64,000 nucleotides of DNA, taken from NCBI RefSeq assembly GCF_002902285.1, contig NZ_PPRU01000014.1:1-64000 (forward strand), read 5' to 3'. The stretch is from Staphylococcus simulans (lineage in GTDB: Bacteria; Bacillota; Bacilli; Staphylococcales; Staphylococcaceae). Within the stretch, counting starts at the first letter, position 1, and each line of letters begins with the position of its first letter. The notes below the pieces were generated by a model. The model did not search any database, was not told the origin of the DNA, and saw only the letters and a program-made list of their open reading frames with translations. Positions 47,033-55,762 of this stretch are shown in pieces. The translations under genes and the position numbers were made by a program.

Positions 47033-47887
47033 ATGGTTGAAGTAAGAAATGAATCAGGCATCACTCAAGTTGCGGAGAATGTGGACAGAGTTGCCGCATT
47101 AGAATTTTCATTCGTAGATGATTTATTAGCTTTAGATATTAAACCAGCTGCGATTGCTGATGATGGGAATAAAGAGAATTTATTTGAAGCAGTCAGAACA
47201 CAGATTGGTGAATATGTTTCTTTAGGAGATAGAAACAATCCTGATTTAGATGCTTTAAGAGAAGCGGAACCACAATTAATTATTGCTGACGGTGAACGTC
47301 ATCACAAAATCTATAGAGATTTAGAAAAAATTGCACCGACAATTTTACTTGAAAGCTTTGATGGCGATTATAAACAAAACTTAGAGTCATTCGAGTTAAT
47401 CGGTAAAGCTGTATCAAAAGAACAAAAAGCGAAAACACGTGTCGCTGTGCATGAACAAAAAATCAAACAAATCGAAGAGGGTATTACTTTAGATAAAAGT
47501 TTAGGCACATTGGCTGCAGTAGTGACAGATAATCATATTGTAGGACATGATGCGAACAGTTATGTTGGTCAATTCTTAAAACGTCTTGGTTTCAAAATGG
47601 CAATCACTCAAGCAGATTCAAAAACGTATCCAGAATATAAAGATGGACCATATCTAAAATTAACGGATGAACAATTAAAAACATTAAATCCAGAACGTTT
47701 AATTTTAATGGTTGATGATGAAAATGCAGATGCATTAGAAGAATTACGTCAATCAGAAGTTTATAATTCAATCAATGCGAAGAAAAACGGACGTATTCAT
47801 TTCGTAAACCGTGAATTATGGGCAAAATCACGTGGTTTAGTAGCGTCTGAACACATTGCAGAAGACTTAGCGAAATTCGAAGAATAA
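47033..47887 (+). CDS. FecB-like iron-citrate binding protein without signal peptide
   Basis: Protein of 284 residues with the type III periplasmic-binding fold. Segments RVAALEFSFVDDLLALDIKP, IADGERHH, and the C-terminal LWAKSRGLVASEHIAED resemble the ferric-citrate binding protein FecB and related siderophore-binding lipoproteins. However, translation starts directly in the mature domain: there is no hydrophobic leader or lipobox, from either ATG 47033 (GGAGG ten bases upstream) or ATG 46988, and an in-frame stop occurs at 46952. It should stay in the cytoplasm. No permease or ATPase gene adjoins. It may be an intracellular sensor or a decayed lipoprotein. Confidence 0.75.
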   Translation: MVEVRNESGITQVAENVDRVAALEFSFVDDLLALDIKPAAIADDGNKENLFEAVRTQIGEYVSLGDRNNPDLDALREAEPQLIIADGERHHKIYRDLEKIAPTILLESFDGDYKQNLESFELIGKAVSKEQKAKTRVAVHEQKIKQIEEGITLDKSLGTLAAVVTDNHIVGHDANSYVGQFLKRLGFKMAITQADSKTYPEYKDGPYLKLTDEQLKTLNPERLILMVDDENADALEELRQSEVYNSINAKKNGRIHFVNRELWAKSRGLVASEHIAEDLAKFEE

Positions 47888-47903
47888 GTCTAAGTGAGAT
47901 TAA

Positions 47904-47949
47904 TACAAGTACCGAAAACATCTACCTTTTTCGGTGCTTGTATTTTTTT
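47904..47949 (+). terminator. Terminator after the FecB-like gene
   Basis: Stem TACAAGTACCGAAAA / TTTTCGGTGCTTGTA (one G-T pair) followed by seven T. Confidence 0.83.
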
Positions 47950-48020
47950 ATGTCGTATTATAAAGAAAATAGGGTATTAAACACTAATCAAGTTTAATTG
48001 AAATGACGGGAGTGGCGTAT

Positions 48021-48506
48021 ATGGAATACGAAGTAAAGCATTTAAATGAATTAAAGGTTATTGGTTATTTGAGTAAATATGCGACGATGCAAGACGCGCA
48101 ACAAAATTTACCGAAAGCATGGCAAAAATTTCATGAATCAGGTGAAGAACAAACTTTATCTGAATTAAGCAACCACCAATTAGAAGGATACTTAGGAGTG
48201 ATTGTACCTACAGAAGCAGGGATGAATTACTTAATTGCGGTAACTTCTGATAATCAATTTGGATCAGGCTTGCATCCTTATGCTTTACCTCAAGGCGATT
48301 ATATGGTTGTAAATGCTAAAGGACCTGTACCAGAATCAATCCAGCAAGTATGTCAAAAAGTGTTTAACCCTGAGTTCTTAGCAAGCGAAGGTTATCACAT
48401 GGCTGAAGGACCAGCTTTTGAATTTTATCCACATGGAGATGTGACTTCATCAGATTATGAAGCACAAGTGTATGTGCCGGTGGTAAAGAAAGAAGAAAAT
48501 AAATAA
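48021..48506 (+). CDS. GyrI-like / AraC effector-binding domain protein
   Basis: Stand-alone small-molecule-binding domain of 161 residues. Two repeats of the GyrI-like fold are suggested by ELKVIGYLSKYATM with YLGVIVP and by LPQGDYMVVNAKGPV with FEFYP. Such proteins bind hydrophobic or cationic ligands, as in the C-terminal domains of AraC/MerR regulators, and some hydrolyse cyclopropanone or protect gyrase. No DNA-binding domain is attached. ATG 48021 is used because GGGAGTGG lies before it; an ATG at 48003 is the alternative. Confidence 0.78.
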   Translation: MEYEVKHLNELKVIGYLSKYATMQDAQQNLPKAWQKFHESGEEQTLSELSNHQLEGYLGVIVPTEAGMNYLIAVTSDNQFGSGLHPYALPQGDYMVVNAKGPVPESIQQVCQKVFNPEFLASEGYHMAEGPAFEFYPHGDVTSSDYEAQVYVPVVKKEENK

Positions 48507-48526
48507 TAAAATATACAAAACACAGA

Positions 48527-48558
48527 CATGTTAATCATCTATACATGTCTGTGTTTTT
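48527..48558. terminator. Bidirectional terminator
   Basis: Perfect 14-base-pair stem (AAAACACAGACATG / CATGTCTGTGTTTT) between the GyrI-like gene and the convergent DeoR-type gene. Confidence 0.87.
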
Positions 48559-48562
48559 GTAT

Positions 48563-49315
48563 TTATATCACTTGGATTCCGGATTGTTCAAACTGTTCTT
48601 GTTGTTCATTGGTAATCTCATCATCTGTAATTAATTGGTTAAAGTCCTCTAACTCCCCAATTTTAGCAGTAACTACACGGTTAATTTTACTGCTGTCTGC
48701 GGTTAAGTATTTTTGTTGTGAAATATTCATTAAGCGTCTTCTAGTCTCAACTTCCTCGATACTATAATCTGTCACGCCATAGGGTACAGATAACCCACTA
48801 CAACAAAAGAATCCTTTATTAATATTTAGATGTTCAAAATTGAAAAGAAAATCAAACTGAGTCAATGATTGTTCTGAACTTCTAACTTTCCCACCTATTG
48901 AAATCAATGTGTGATTATACTGCATACATTGGATTAAAACTGGAATCGAGTTAGTAACAATTGTTAAATGGCGTTTAGTTTCTAAGCCTTTTGCGATTTG
49001 TAGAGTAGTCGAACCACTATCTAAATAGATACAATCCCCGTCATCAATCAACTTTAAAGCTTTTTCAGCGATTAACTTTTTCTTAGTTAAATTACGATCT
49101 AAACGACGCTCAATCGCAGACTCTCCATTCGATTCTTTATTAAGTCTGATGCCTCCGTATTCTTTCTGTACTAATTCTAGTTTGACCAATTGTTGAATAT
49201 CTCTTCGCAAAGTTTCCATAGAAATATTGAGTTCCTTATGTAATGTTTTTAGTTCTAAAAACTCTTGTTCTTCTAGTTTTTCAATGATTTTACTTCTTCT
49301 CTCAGTTGGCAACAT
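48563..49315 (-). CDS. DeoR-family transcriptional regulator of the phosphonate operon
   Basis: 250-residue repressor. The N-terminal winged helix (about 5-57; PTERRSKIIEKL, NISMETLRRDI) matches DeoR/GlpR. The C-terminal ligand domain has YLDSGSTTLQIAKGL near 87-101 and SSKINR near 215, as in proteins that sense phosphorylated sugars. It is transcribed away from the 2-aminoethylphosphonate genes, sharing the 166-base intergenic region, so it very likely controls them, with a phosphonate or phosphonoacetaldehyde as a possible signal. ATG 49315 has AAGGAGTGAG upstream. Confidence 0.85.
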   Translation of the reverse strand: MLPTERRSKIIEKLEEQEFLELKTLHKELNISMETLRRDIQQLVKLELVQKEYGGIRLNKESNGESAIERRLDRNLTKKKLIAEKALKLIDDGDCIYLDSGSTTLQIAKGLETKRHLTIVTNSIPVLIQCMQYNHTLISIGGKVRSSEQSLTQFDFLFNFEHLNINKGFFCCSGLSVPYGVTDYSIEEVETRRRLMNISQQKYLTADSSKINRVVTAKIGELEDFNQLITDDEITNEQQEQFEQSGIQVI

Positions 49316-49396
49316 TAGGCTCACTCCTTGAAAATTGTTAGTTTTATCATACCTTAAATTCAATGGGAGTAAACAGAGTTAGTAAAGAATTAGTCA

Positions 49397-49414
49397 TAAG
49401 TAAATCGATACTTA
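49397..49414. promoter_or_regulatory. Candidate operator for the DeoR-type regulator
   Basis: Perfect inverted repeat TAAGTA-AATCGA-TACTTA between the regulator and the transporter operon, about 34 bases upstream of a TATACT -10 box at 49448-49453. TTAGT occurs three times nearby (49349-49395). Confidence 0.45.
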
Positions 49415-49481
49415 CACATTTTTAACACTGACTTAATATGCATCTCTTATACTTTGAGTAGATTAAAGCGGAGGTGCAAAA

Positions 49482-50237
49482 ATGCTTAGTTTAAAAAACG
49501 TATCAAAAACATACGGAAAAGATGAAGTTTTAAAAGATATTAATTTAGATATAGAAGACGGTGAGATTGTAGCTTTACTTGGACCAAGTGGTTGTGGAAA
49601 AACAACGCTATTAAACATGATTTTAGGTTTAACAGAAGTAACAAAAGGTTCAATTCATTATAATGAGTCGCCAATTCATCATTTGCCAATGAAAAAAAGA
49701 GGTTTCAATATTGTGTTTCAAGATTATTGTCTATTTCCCCACTTGAATGCGCGAGACAATGTTTTTTATGGTCTTAAGAATATGAAAAAAGATCCTAACA
49801 CCAAAGAAATCACAGATTTAATTGAATTATTAGAACTTAGACCACATCTTGATAAGAAAGTTCATGAGTTGTCTGGCGGTCAAAAGCAACGTGTTTCAAT
49901 AGCACGTACCATAGTGATGCAACCTAAAGTTTTATTAATGGATGAACCGCTGAGTGCTTTAGATGGAATGATTAAAGAAAGAATCAAGAATATGATTGTA
50001 AGAGTTGCTAAATCAATGTCACTTACAACTATTATGGTGACACATGACCCAGAAGAAGCATTAACAATGGCAGATAAAATCGTAGTGATTCAAAATGGCA
50101 GCATTGCCCAGTTTGGAACACCTGAAGAAATTATTCATCAACCGAAATCAACTTTTGTTAAGCAGTTTATCTTAAATCAATTAGAAATTAAACGTCAACA
50201 TATTTATCAATTGTTTGGTGAGCAACATGGTGCATAA
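49482..50237 (+). CDS. ABC transporter ATP-binding protein, 2-aminoethylphosphonate uptake
   Basis: ATPase of 251 residues in the PotA/AfuC/PhnT class. Walker A GPSGCGKTT is at 34-42, signature LSGGQKQR near 127, and Walker B VLLMDEPLSALD near 148, with the switch His in THDPEEAL. It opens an operon with a permease, a binding protein and the two degradation enzymes, so its substrate is most likely 2-aminoethylphosphonate. GCGGAGGTG precedes the start. It overlaps the permease gene. Confidence 0.88.
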   Translation: MLSLKNVSKTYGKDEVLKDINLDIEDGEIVALLGPSGCGKTTLLNMILGLTEVTKGSIHYNESPIHHLPMKKRGFNIVFQDYCLFPHLNARDNVFYGLKNMKKDPNTKEITDLIELLELRPHLDKKVHELSGGQKQRVSIARTIVMQPKVLLMDEPLSALDGMIKERIKNMIVRVAKSMSLTTIMVTHDPEEALTMADKIVVIQNGSIAQFGTPEEIIHQPKSTFVKQFILNQLEIKRQHIYQLFGEQHGA

Positions 50238-51852
50238 GTTATGGAGTCAACGTATCATTCAAATTCTATTATTTGCTTTTTTTGTAATCTTTTTGATTAT
50301 TCCAATCCTATTTTTACTGGGTCGTTCAATTATTGCTGATGGTCAAATCAGCAGCATTTATTTTAAAGAGGTATTGTCAAATCCTGAAGTTACAACAGCA
50401 TTAATGCGAAGTTTGAAATTATCTTTGATTTCAGCTTTCACGACAGCAATCTTAGCGTTTTTAATAGCGTATGCACTTCAATTAACAGCTATAGCTAAAT
50501 GGATAAAACGCTACACGCACAGTATGGTCATCTTACCTATGTTGGTACCTACAATTACTTATGGTTTCTTATTAATGTATTTGTTTGGTAATGAAGGATT
50601 GATTGCGAGATTAGTTGGACAACCTTTGTTTACGGTTTATGGCGAGAAGGGCATGTTAATTGGTTACGTGATTTATACGTTGCCAGCGGCATTTATCATT
50701 ATTAATAATGCGTTTAATTATGTAGATCACCGCTTCTTCTATGTGTCGGAATTATTACATGATAAAGGACCACGAGCTTTCTACCATACAACTTTCAGAC
50801 CTTTAATGATTCCGATAGGTAATGCGTTTATACTGTCCTTTATTTTAAGTTTTACTGATTTCGGTATTCCCGCTTCCATCGGTGCAGATGATACAGTTAT
50901 CTCAATTTTACTGTATCAAACCATATTAGGTTCTATACCGAAGTTTGCACAAGGTGCAGTACTTGCATTCTTAATGTTAATACCAGCTATCTTAGGTTTT
51001 GTATTTTTATCAGTACTAGAAAGATGGAATGTAGAACATCGATCTGCACAACAATTTGAATTAAATAAAAAACCGCTTCGTGACATTTCTATTGGTGTGA
51101 TTGTCTTTGTGATTAGTAGTATGATTCTCTTAATTTTTTTAGTCATGTTTATTGTGCCGTTCACTGAGAATTATCCGTACAATAACAAGTTCACATTAAA
51201 GCATATCCTAAATTTATTGAATGATGAAATTTTAGTGCGTGTTTATCTACAATCTATATTTGTAGCTGTAACTACTGCAGTTTTTGGAACAATTATTGCA
51301 TTCTTCAGCGCCATGATTAGTGTTCGTACTAAGTTAAAAGGACGACGTATGATTAATGTCATTGCAATGTTGACGAATACAGTGCCAGGCATGATTTTAG
51401 GTCTTGCATATTTATTGTTCTTTCAAGGGACTACTATCAAAAATACGTTCTTGATTGTAATCATCAGTATTGTTGTTCATTATTTCACCACGCCATATTT
51501 GATGGCAAAAGGTGCAATGGACAAACTGGATAAGACTTGGGATGTTACTAGTTCATTATTAAGAGATAGTTGGTTTGACACGATATTCAAAATCATTTTA
51601 CCTAATATGAAATCAACCATTATAGAGATGCTGAATTATTACTTTATTAATGCAATGGTGACGATCAGCGGTGTTATTTTCTTAGTTTCAACTTCAACAC
51701 AAATTGTATCTACACAAATTAATCAACTTCAGCATTTCAACAGATTTACAGATATCTTCATTTTGTCGATATTGATTTTATTAACAAATGTGGCGGTACG
51801 TATTTTCAGTCATTTTTGGCTGCAATTTGATCAAAGGAGGAACTTGCGATGA
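50227..51852 (+). CDS. ABC transporter permease (fused two-domain), 2-aminoethylphosphonate uptake
   Basis: Membrane protein of 541 residues made of two homologous halves with about six helices each, the fused form seen in FbpB/AfuB-like transporters, so it needs no second permease. Each half ends with a cytoplasmic loop that contacts the ATPase (SELLHDKGPRAFYHTTFRPL and SSLLRDSWFDTIFKIILP). Several starts are possible (GTG 50218, ATG 50227, GTG 50230), all overlapping the ATPase gene. The downstream binding protein overlaps by four bases. Confidence 0.85.
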   Translation: MVHKLWSQRIIQILLFAFFVIFLIIPILFLLGRSIIADGQISSIYFKEVLSNPEVTTALMRSLKLSLISAFTTAILAFLIAYALQLTAIAKWIKRYTHSMVILPMLVPTITYGFLLMYLFGNEGLIARLVGQPLFTVYGEKGMLIGYVIYTLPAAFIIINNAFNYVDHRFFYVSELLHDKGPRAFYHTTFRPLMIPIGNAFILSFILSFTDFGIPASIGADDTVISILLYQTILGSIPKFAQGAVLAFLMLIPAILGFVFLSVLERWNVEHRSAQQFELNKKPLRDISIGVIVFVISSMILLIFLVMFIVPFTENYPYNNKFTLKHILNLLNDEILVRVYLQSIFVAVTTAVFGTIIAFFSAMISVRTKLKGRRMINVIAMLTNTVPGMILGLAYLLFFQGTTIKNTFLIVIISIVVHYFTTPYLMAKGAMDKLDKTWDVTSSLLRDSWFDTIFKIILPNMKSTIIEMLNYYFINAMVTISGVIFLVSTSTQIVSTQINQLQHFNRFTDIFILSILILLTNVAVRIFSHFWLQFDQRRNLR

Positions 51853-52859
51853 AATTTAAGATAATCATGACTGCCATATTTTGTGCTGTATTGCTTTATT
51901 TTTCTTATGTTGGATTTGGCGCAAGTTCAAACAAAATTATAATTCAAACGAATGCAGATGAAAAAGCCATCGCCGCAATGAAAAAAGCACTTGATACTCA
52001 CGGATATCGCGGAGAGTATTTGATTCAACCACAATCCACTTCTGAATTGGGTGGGAAAATCATGGCTGAAGGGAAGCATCTTGATGCAGATATTGTAACT
52101 CAAGCAAGCTATTACTTAGAAAGTGCACAACAAGAACATGATATGTTTGTACCTTTATCAAATCGTATGTCGAAGAATGAGATTAAGCCATATCCTAATT
52201 ATATGGCACCTATACTCGGAAATATGGGATCGCTATTTGTGAATACAGAAGCATTTAAAGAGAAAAATTTGCCTGTACCTCATTCAATTAAAGATCTGAC
52301 AAAACCCCAATATAAAAATGAAATATCATTTCCTAATATCATGGACTCCTCAACAGGATGGTTGCTCATACAAGGTGTCTTAAATGAGTATGGTGAACAA
52401 GAAGGACAAAAAATATTGAAACAATTGATTATTAATGCAGGACCGCATCTTGAAAGTTCAGGTTCGGGACCTTTGAAAAAAGTACAATCAGGAGAAGCCT
52501 CAATAGGTGCTGGTTTAAGAAACCAAGCTATTGATGCTGAACAAGAAGGACAGCCTATTAAACATATAGACCCGACAGAGGGTAATTTTGCATTAACAGA
52601 AGCAGCTGCAGTAGTTAAAAAAGGTGGTAAACGTCAGCAAAAAGCAGAAAAAATGGTTGAAGTCATTCAAAAATATGGCCGACAAGATTTATTGAAAGAA
52701 TATCCAGTCCCGTTATATAAAGGGGAGTCTGTTGATTCTGAGATGAAACCAAGTAGACCTGAATCGTGGCCAAAATCACTAACTGTAGATTTATTAGATA
52801 AACATCAAACTATTTTTAAAGAAGCGAAAAAAGAAGCAGATATTGAAAAAAATAAATAA
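51849..52859 (+). CDS. Substrate-binding protein of the phosphonate ABC transporter
   Basis: Extracellular solute-binding protein of 336 residues in the iron/thiamine/2-aminoethylphosphonate class (type II fold). An N-terminal hydrophobic segment (about 4-24) serves as signal peptide or anchor, with a likely cleavage after GFGA; no lipobox Cys is present, unusual for a Gram-positive binding protein, so it may stay anchored by its helix. The body includes IIIQTNADEKAIAAM and SFPNIMDSSTGW, and the C-terminus is basic. Its place just before phnW points to 2-aminoethylphosphonate. GGAGG precedes the start. Confidence 0.84.
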   Translation: MKFKIIMTAIFCAVLLYFSYVGFGASSNKIIIQTNADEKAIAAMKKALDTHGYRGEYLIQPQSTSELGGKIMAEGKHLDADIVTQASYYLESAQQEHDMFVPLSNRMSKNEIKPYPNYMAPILGNMGSLFVNTEAFKEKNLPVPHSIKDLTKPQYKNEISFPNIMDSSTGWLLIQGVLNEYGEQEGQKILKQLIINAGPHLESSGSGPLKKVQSGEASIGAGLRNQAIDAEQEGQPIKHIDPTEGNFALTEAAAVVKKGGKRQQKAEKMVEVIQKYGRQDLLKEYPVPLYKGESVDSEMKPSRPESWPKSLTVDLLDKHQTIFKEAKKEADIEKNK

Positions 52860-52874
52860 AAGGAGTGGGTAAGG

Positions 52875-53975
52875 GTGACAAAGCAATATAAATTATTAAC
52901 GCCTGGTCCATTGACTACAACACAAACGGTAAAAGAACAGATGTTGGAAGATCGATGTACTTGGGACGATGCATATAAAAATTTAACACAAACTATACGT
53001 CAAAACTTATTGGAGATTGCAGAAGCAAATCCTGAAACCTATACAACAGTGCTACAACAAGGTAGTGGTAGTTTTGTTGTTGAAAGTGTTCTACAAACAG
53101 CATTAAGTGAGAAAGATCATGTGCTAATTATTAGTAATGGGGCTTACGGTAATCGCATGATTGAAATGGCGCAACGTATCAATAAACGTGTTACAGCTGT
53201 AAAAGTAGATTTTGAAAACATACCAGATTTTCAACATGTCGAAGCGGTGGTGCAGGACAATCCATCAATCACACATATTGCAATGGTCCATTGTGAAACG
53301 ACAACAGGGATATTGAATCCACTCTTACCTTTTACAGAAATTGCGGAGAAATATAATTTGATTACGATTGTAGATGCGATGAGTAGTTTTGGCGGCATAC
53401 CGATACATGTAGAAGAATTAAATATAGATTATTTAATCAGCAGTGCGAATAAGTGTATTCAAGGTGTGCCTGGGTTTGGTTTTGTCATTGCAAAACAGGC
53501 TACACTTAATAATACAAAAGGGAATGCACAGAGTTTAGCCTTAGACTTATATGATCAATGGCAGACAATGGAACAAGATAAAGGAAAATGGCGCTATACT
53601 TCACCTACACACGTTGTCGCAGCATTTCATCAAGCATTAATAGAACTTGATAAAGAAGGTGGGGTCGAGGCAAGATATAACAGATATCGTGAACTTAATG
53701 AATATCTAAGAAAGCATTTATCTGAAATTGGATTCGAACCTTATATCGAGGATGCAAATCAATCACCTATCATCACAACATTTTTATACCCGTATGAAAC
53801 GTTTGACTTTAATGATTTTTATCAAAAGATGAAAGAGGTTGGATTTATACTCTATCCAGGGAAGTTGATGGATACACCGTCTTTCAGAATTGGGAACATT
53901 GGTGATTTAGAAATAGAAGATTTATACAATTTAATCGGAAATATCCGCAAGTATCTTTTAGAGGAGGCTGAATAA
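52875..53975 (+). CDS. phnW: 2-aminoethylphosphonate:pyruvate transaminase PhnW
   Basis: PLP enzyme of 366 residues converting 2-aminoethylphosphonate plus pyruvate to phosphonoacetaldehyde plus alanine. The N-terminal LLTPGPLTTT, HCETTTGILNPL, and PLP-Lys K193 in SSANKCIQGVPGFGF are characteristic. A GTG start follows AAAAGGAGTGGG. It precedes phnX by one base, the classic two-step phosphonatase pathway. Confidence 0.93.
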   Translation: MTKQYKLLTPGPLTTTQTVKEQMLEDRCTWDDAYKNLTQTIRQNLLEIAEANPETYTTVLQQGSGSFVVESVLQTALSEKDHVLIISNGAYGNRMIEMAQRINKRVTAVKVDFENIPDFQHVEAVVQDNPSITHIAMVHCETTTGILNPLLPFTEIAEKYNLITIVDAMSSFGGIPIHVEELNIDYLISSANKCIQGVPGFGFVIAKQATLNNTKGNAQSLALDLYDQWQTMEQDKGKWRYTSPTHVVAAFHQALIELDKEGGVEARYNRYRELNEYLRKHLSEIGFEPYIEDANQSPIITTFLYPYETFDFNDFYQKMKEVGFILYPGKLMDTPSFRIGNIGDLEIEDLYNLIGNIRKYLLEEAE

Positions 53976-53976
53976 C

Positions 53977-54762
53977 ATGATAAACAAAATAGAAGGTGTT
54001 ATTTTTGACTGGGCAGGCACAATGGTAGATTTTGGGTGTTTTGCACCGGTACATGTTTTTGTAGATATTTTTAAAGATGCAGGTATTGAAGTTACAATCG
54101 AAGAAGCTAGAGAACCAATGGGCATGTTAAAACGCGATCATATTCAAGCGATGTTAGAAATGCCGAGAATACAAAAGCTATGGGAAGAAACATATCAACG
54201 AAAAGCAACAGAGGAAGATATTGACAATTTATACGCTAAATTTGAAACGCAATTAATGGAGACGCTCGAAAACTTTACTACGCCTATTCAAGGTGCAGTA
54301 GACACAGCGAATTGGTTAAAAGCAAAAGGTATTAAAGTGGGGTCAACCACAGGTTACACATCAGAAATGATGGAAGTCGTTAAGAAACACGCAGCTCTTC
54401 AAGGGTATGAACCTGATTTTATTGCGACAGCTGATTTAGTTGGAGGTTATGGTCGCCCATATCCTTATATGATTTTCAAAAACATGGAACAACTTGTACT
54501 ACAGAATGTGAAACATGTATTAAAAGTAGGAGATACAGTTTCTGATATTCAAGAAGGTGTCAATGCAGGAGTGATTACTGTTGGTGTGATTAAAGGCAGT
54601 TCTCTTGCAGGTTATAATGAAGAAGATTGGCGCCATTTATCGATTGATGAACGCACAGAAATTGGTAAAAAAGTAAAAGAAAAATTCGAAGCAAATGGTG
54701 CAGATCATGTAATATACAGTATTGAAGAATTACCAAGATTAATCGAAGAAATAAATGTATAA
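53977..54762 (+). CDS. phnX: Phosphonoacetaldehyde hydrolase PhnX (phosphonatase)
   Basis: HAD-superfamily enzyme of 261 residues that splits the C-P bond of phosphonoacetaldehyde to acetaldehyde and phosphate. The nucleophile is D11 in FDWAGTMVD and the Schiff-base Lys is K52 in GMLKRDH, the hallmark separating phosphonatase from other HAD enzymes. Later motifs STTGYTSEMM and VGDTVSDIQEG are intact. It shares the operon end with phnW and a terminator follows. Confidence 0.93.
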   Translation: MINKIEGVIFDWAGTMVDFGCFAPVHVFVDIFKDAGIEVTIEEAREPMGMLKRDHIQAMLEMPRIQKLWEETYQRKATEEDIDNLYAKFETQLMETLENFTTPIQGAVDTANWLKAKGIKVGSTTGYTSEMMEVVKKHAALQGYEPDFIATADLVGGYGRPYPYMIFKNMEQLVLQNVKHVLKVGDTVSDIQEGVNAGVITVGVIKGSSLAGYNEEDWRHLSIDERTEIGKKVKEKFEANGADHVIYSIEELPRLIEEINV

Positions 54763-54770
54763 GATGAAAC

Positions 54771-54812
54771 AGAAACTCAAGCACTTAATCAGTTGTTTGG
54801 GTTTCTTTTTTC
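54771..54812 (+). terminator. Terminator after phnX
   Basis: Imperfect stem based on AGAAAC / GTTTCT with inner CAA/TTG pairs and a strong T run. Confidence 0.65.
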
Positions 54813-54892
54813 ATTTTTTCAAGACTTCTAAAATATAGTATAATAGAGAGAATGTAAAATAGAGTAAAGCGATGAATGAAAGGTGATGAAAC

Positions 54893-55762
54893 ATGGTTAT
54901 TCAATGGTATCCAGGGCATATGGCGAAAGCTAAACGTGAAGTGTCCGAACAGTTAAAGAAAGTGGATGTGGTCTTTGAATTAGTAGACGCACGTATTCCT
55001 TACAGTTCAAGAAACCCGATGATTGATGAAGTGATTCAAAATAAACCACGCGTGGTTATTTTAAATAAAAAAGATATGGCGAATTTAAATGAAACAGCCA
55101 AATGGGAAGACTATTTCAGAAGTAAAGGTTATTTCCCAGTATCAGTAGATGCGAAGCATGGTAAAGGCTTGAAATCAGTAGAACAAGCGGCTGTACAAGC
55201 GACAAAAGAAAAGTTCGAACGTGATAAAGCGAAAGGGTTAAAACCACGTGCAATCCGTGCCATGATTGTAGGTATTCCAAATGTAGGTAAATCTACGTTA
55301 ATTAATAAACTTGCGAATAAAGCTATTGCGAAAACAGGTAATACACCAGGTGTAACGAAACAACAACAATGGATTAAAGTAGGTAAATCACTGCAATTAT
55401 TAGATACACCAGGGATTTTATGGCCGAAGTTCGAAGATCAAATAGTTGGTAAGAAATTAAGTTTAACAGGTGCGATTAAAGACAGTATCGTACACTTAGA
55501 TGACGTTGCCATTTTTGGTTTAGAGTTCTATAAAGCACACGCGCTAGAAGCATTACAAAAACATTATAATATTGATTTAGATGCTGAAGCTGAAAATATT
55601 GAATGGTTTGATGCGATTGGACGTCGACGTGGTCTATTACAACGCGGCAATGAAGTGGATTATGAATCAGTCATTGAATTAATTATCAATGATATTAGAA
55701 ATGCGAAACTTGGTACGCAAAGTTTTGATATTTATAAAGAGATGGCAGATGAAATTAAATAA
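54893..55762 (+). CDS. rbgA: Ribosome biogenesis GTPase RbgA (YlqF)
   Basis: Circularly permuted GTPase of 289 residues needed for late 50S assembly. G4 (NKKDM, near 60) comes before G1 (GIPNVGKST, near 126) and G3 ([10 protein letters not shown]). [16 protein letters not shown] is the family N-terminus. A TATAAT box lies at 54839-54844. The stop shares one base with the rnhB start. Confidence 0.95.
   Translation: MVIQWYPGHMAKAKREVSEQLKKVDVVFELVDARIPYSSRNPMIDEVIQNKPRVVILNKKDMANLNETAKWEDYFRSKGYFPVSVDAKHGKGLKSVEQAAVQATKEKFERDKAKGLKPRAIRAMIVGIPNVGKSTLINKLANKAIAKTGNTPGVTKQQQWIKVGKSLQLLDTPGILWPKFEDQIVGKKLSLTGAIKDSIVHLDDVAIFGLEFYKAHALEALQKHYNIDLDAEAENIEWFDAIGRRRGLLQRGNEVDYESVIELIINDIRNAKLGTQSFDIYKEMADEIK

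Noticed and set aside
48528-48767. 79-codon plus-strand frame with many Cys residues near 48.5 kb
   Set aside because: Lies opposite the DeoR-type gene and begins in a terminator stem; not a small Cys-rich peptide gene.
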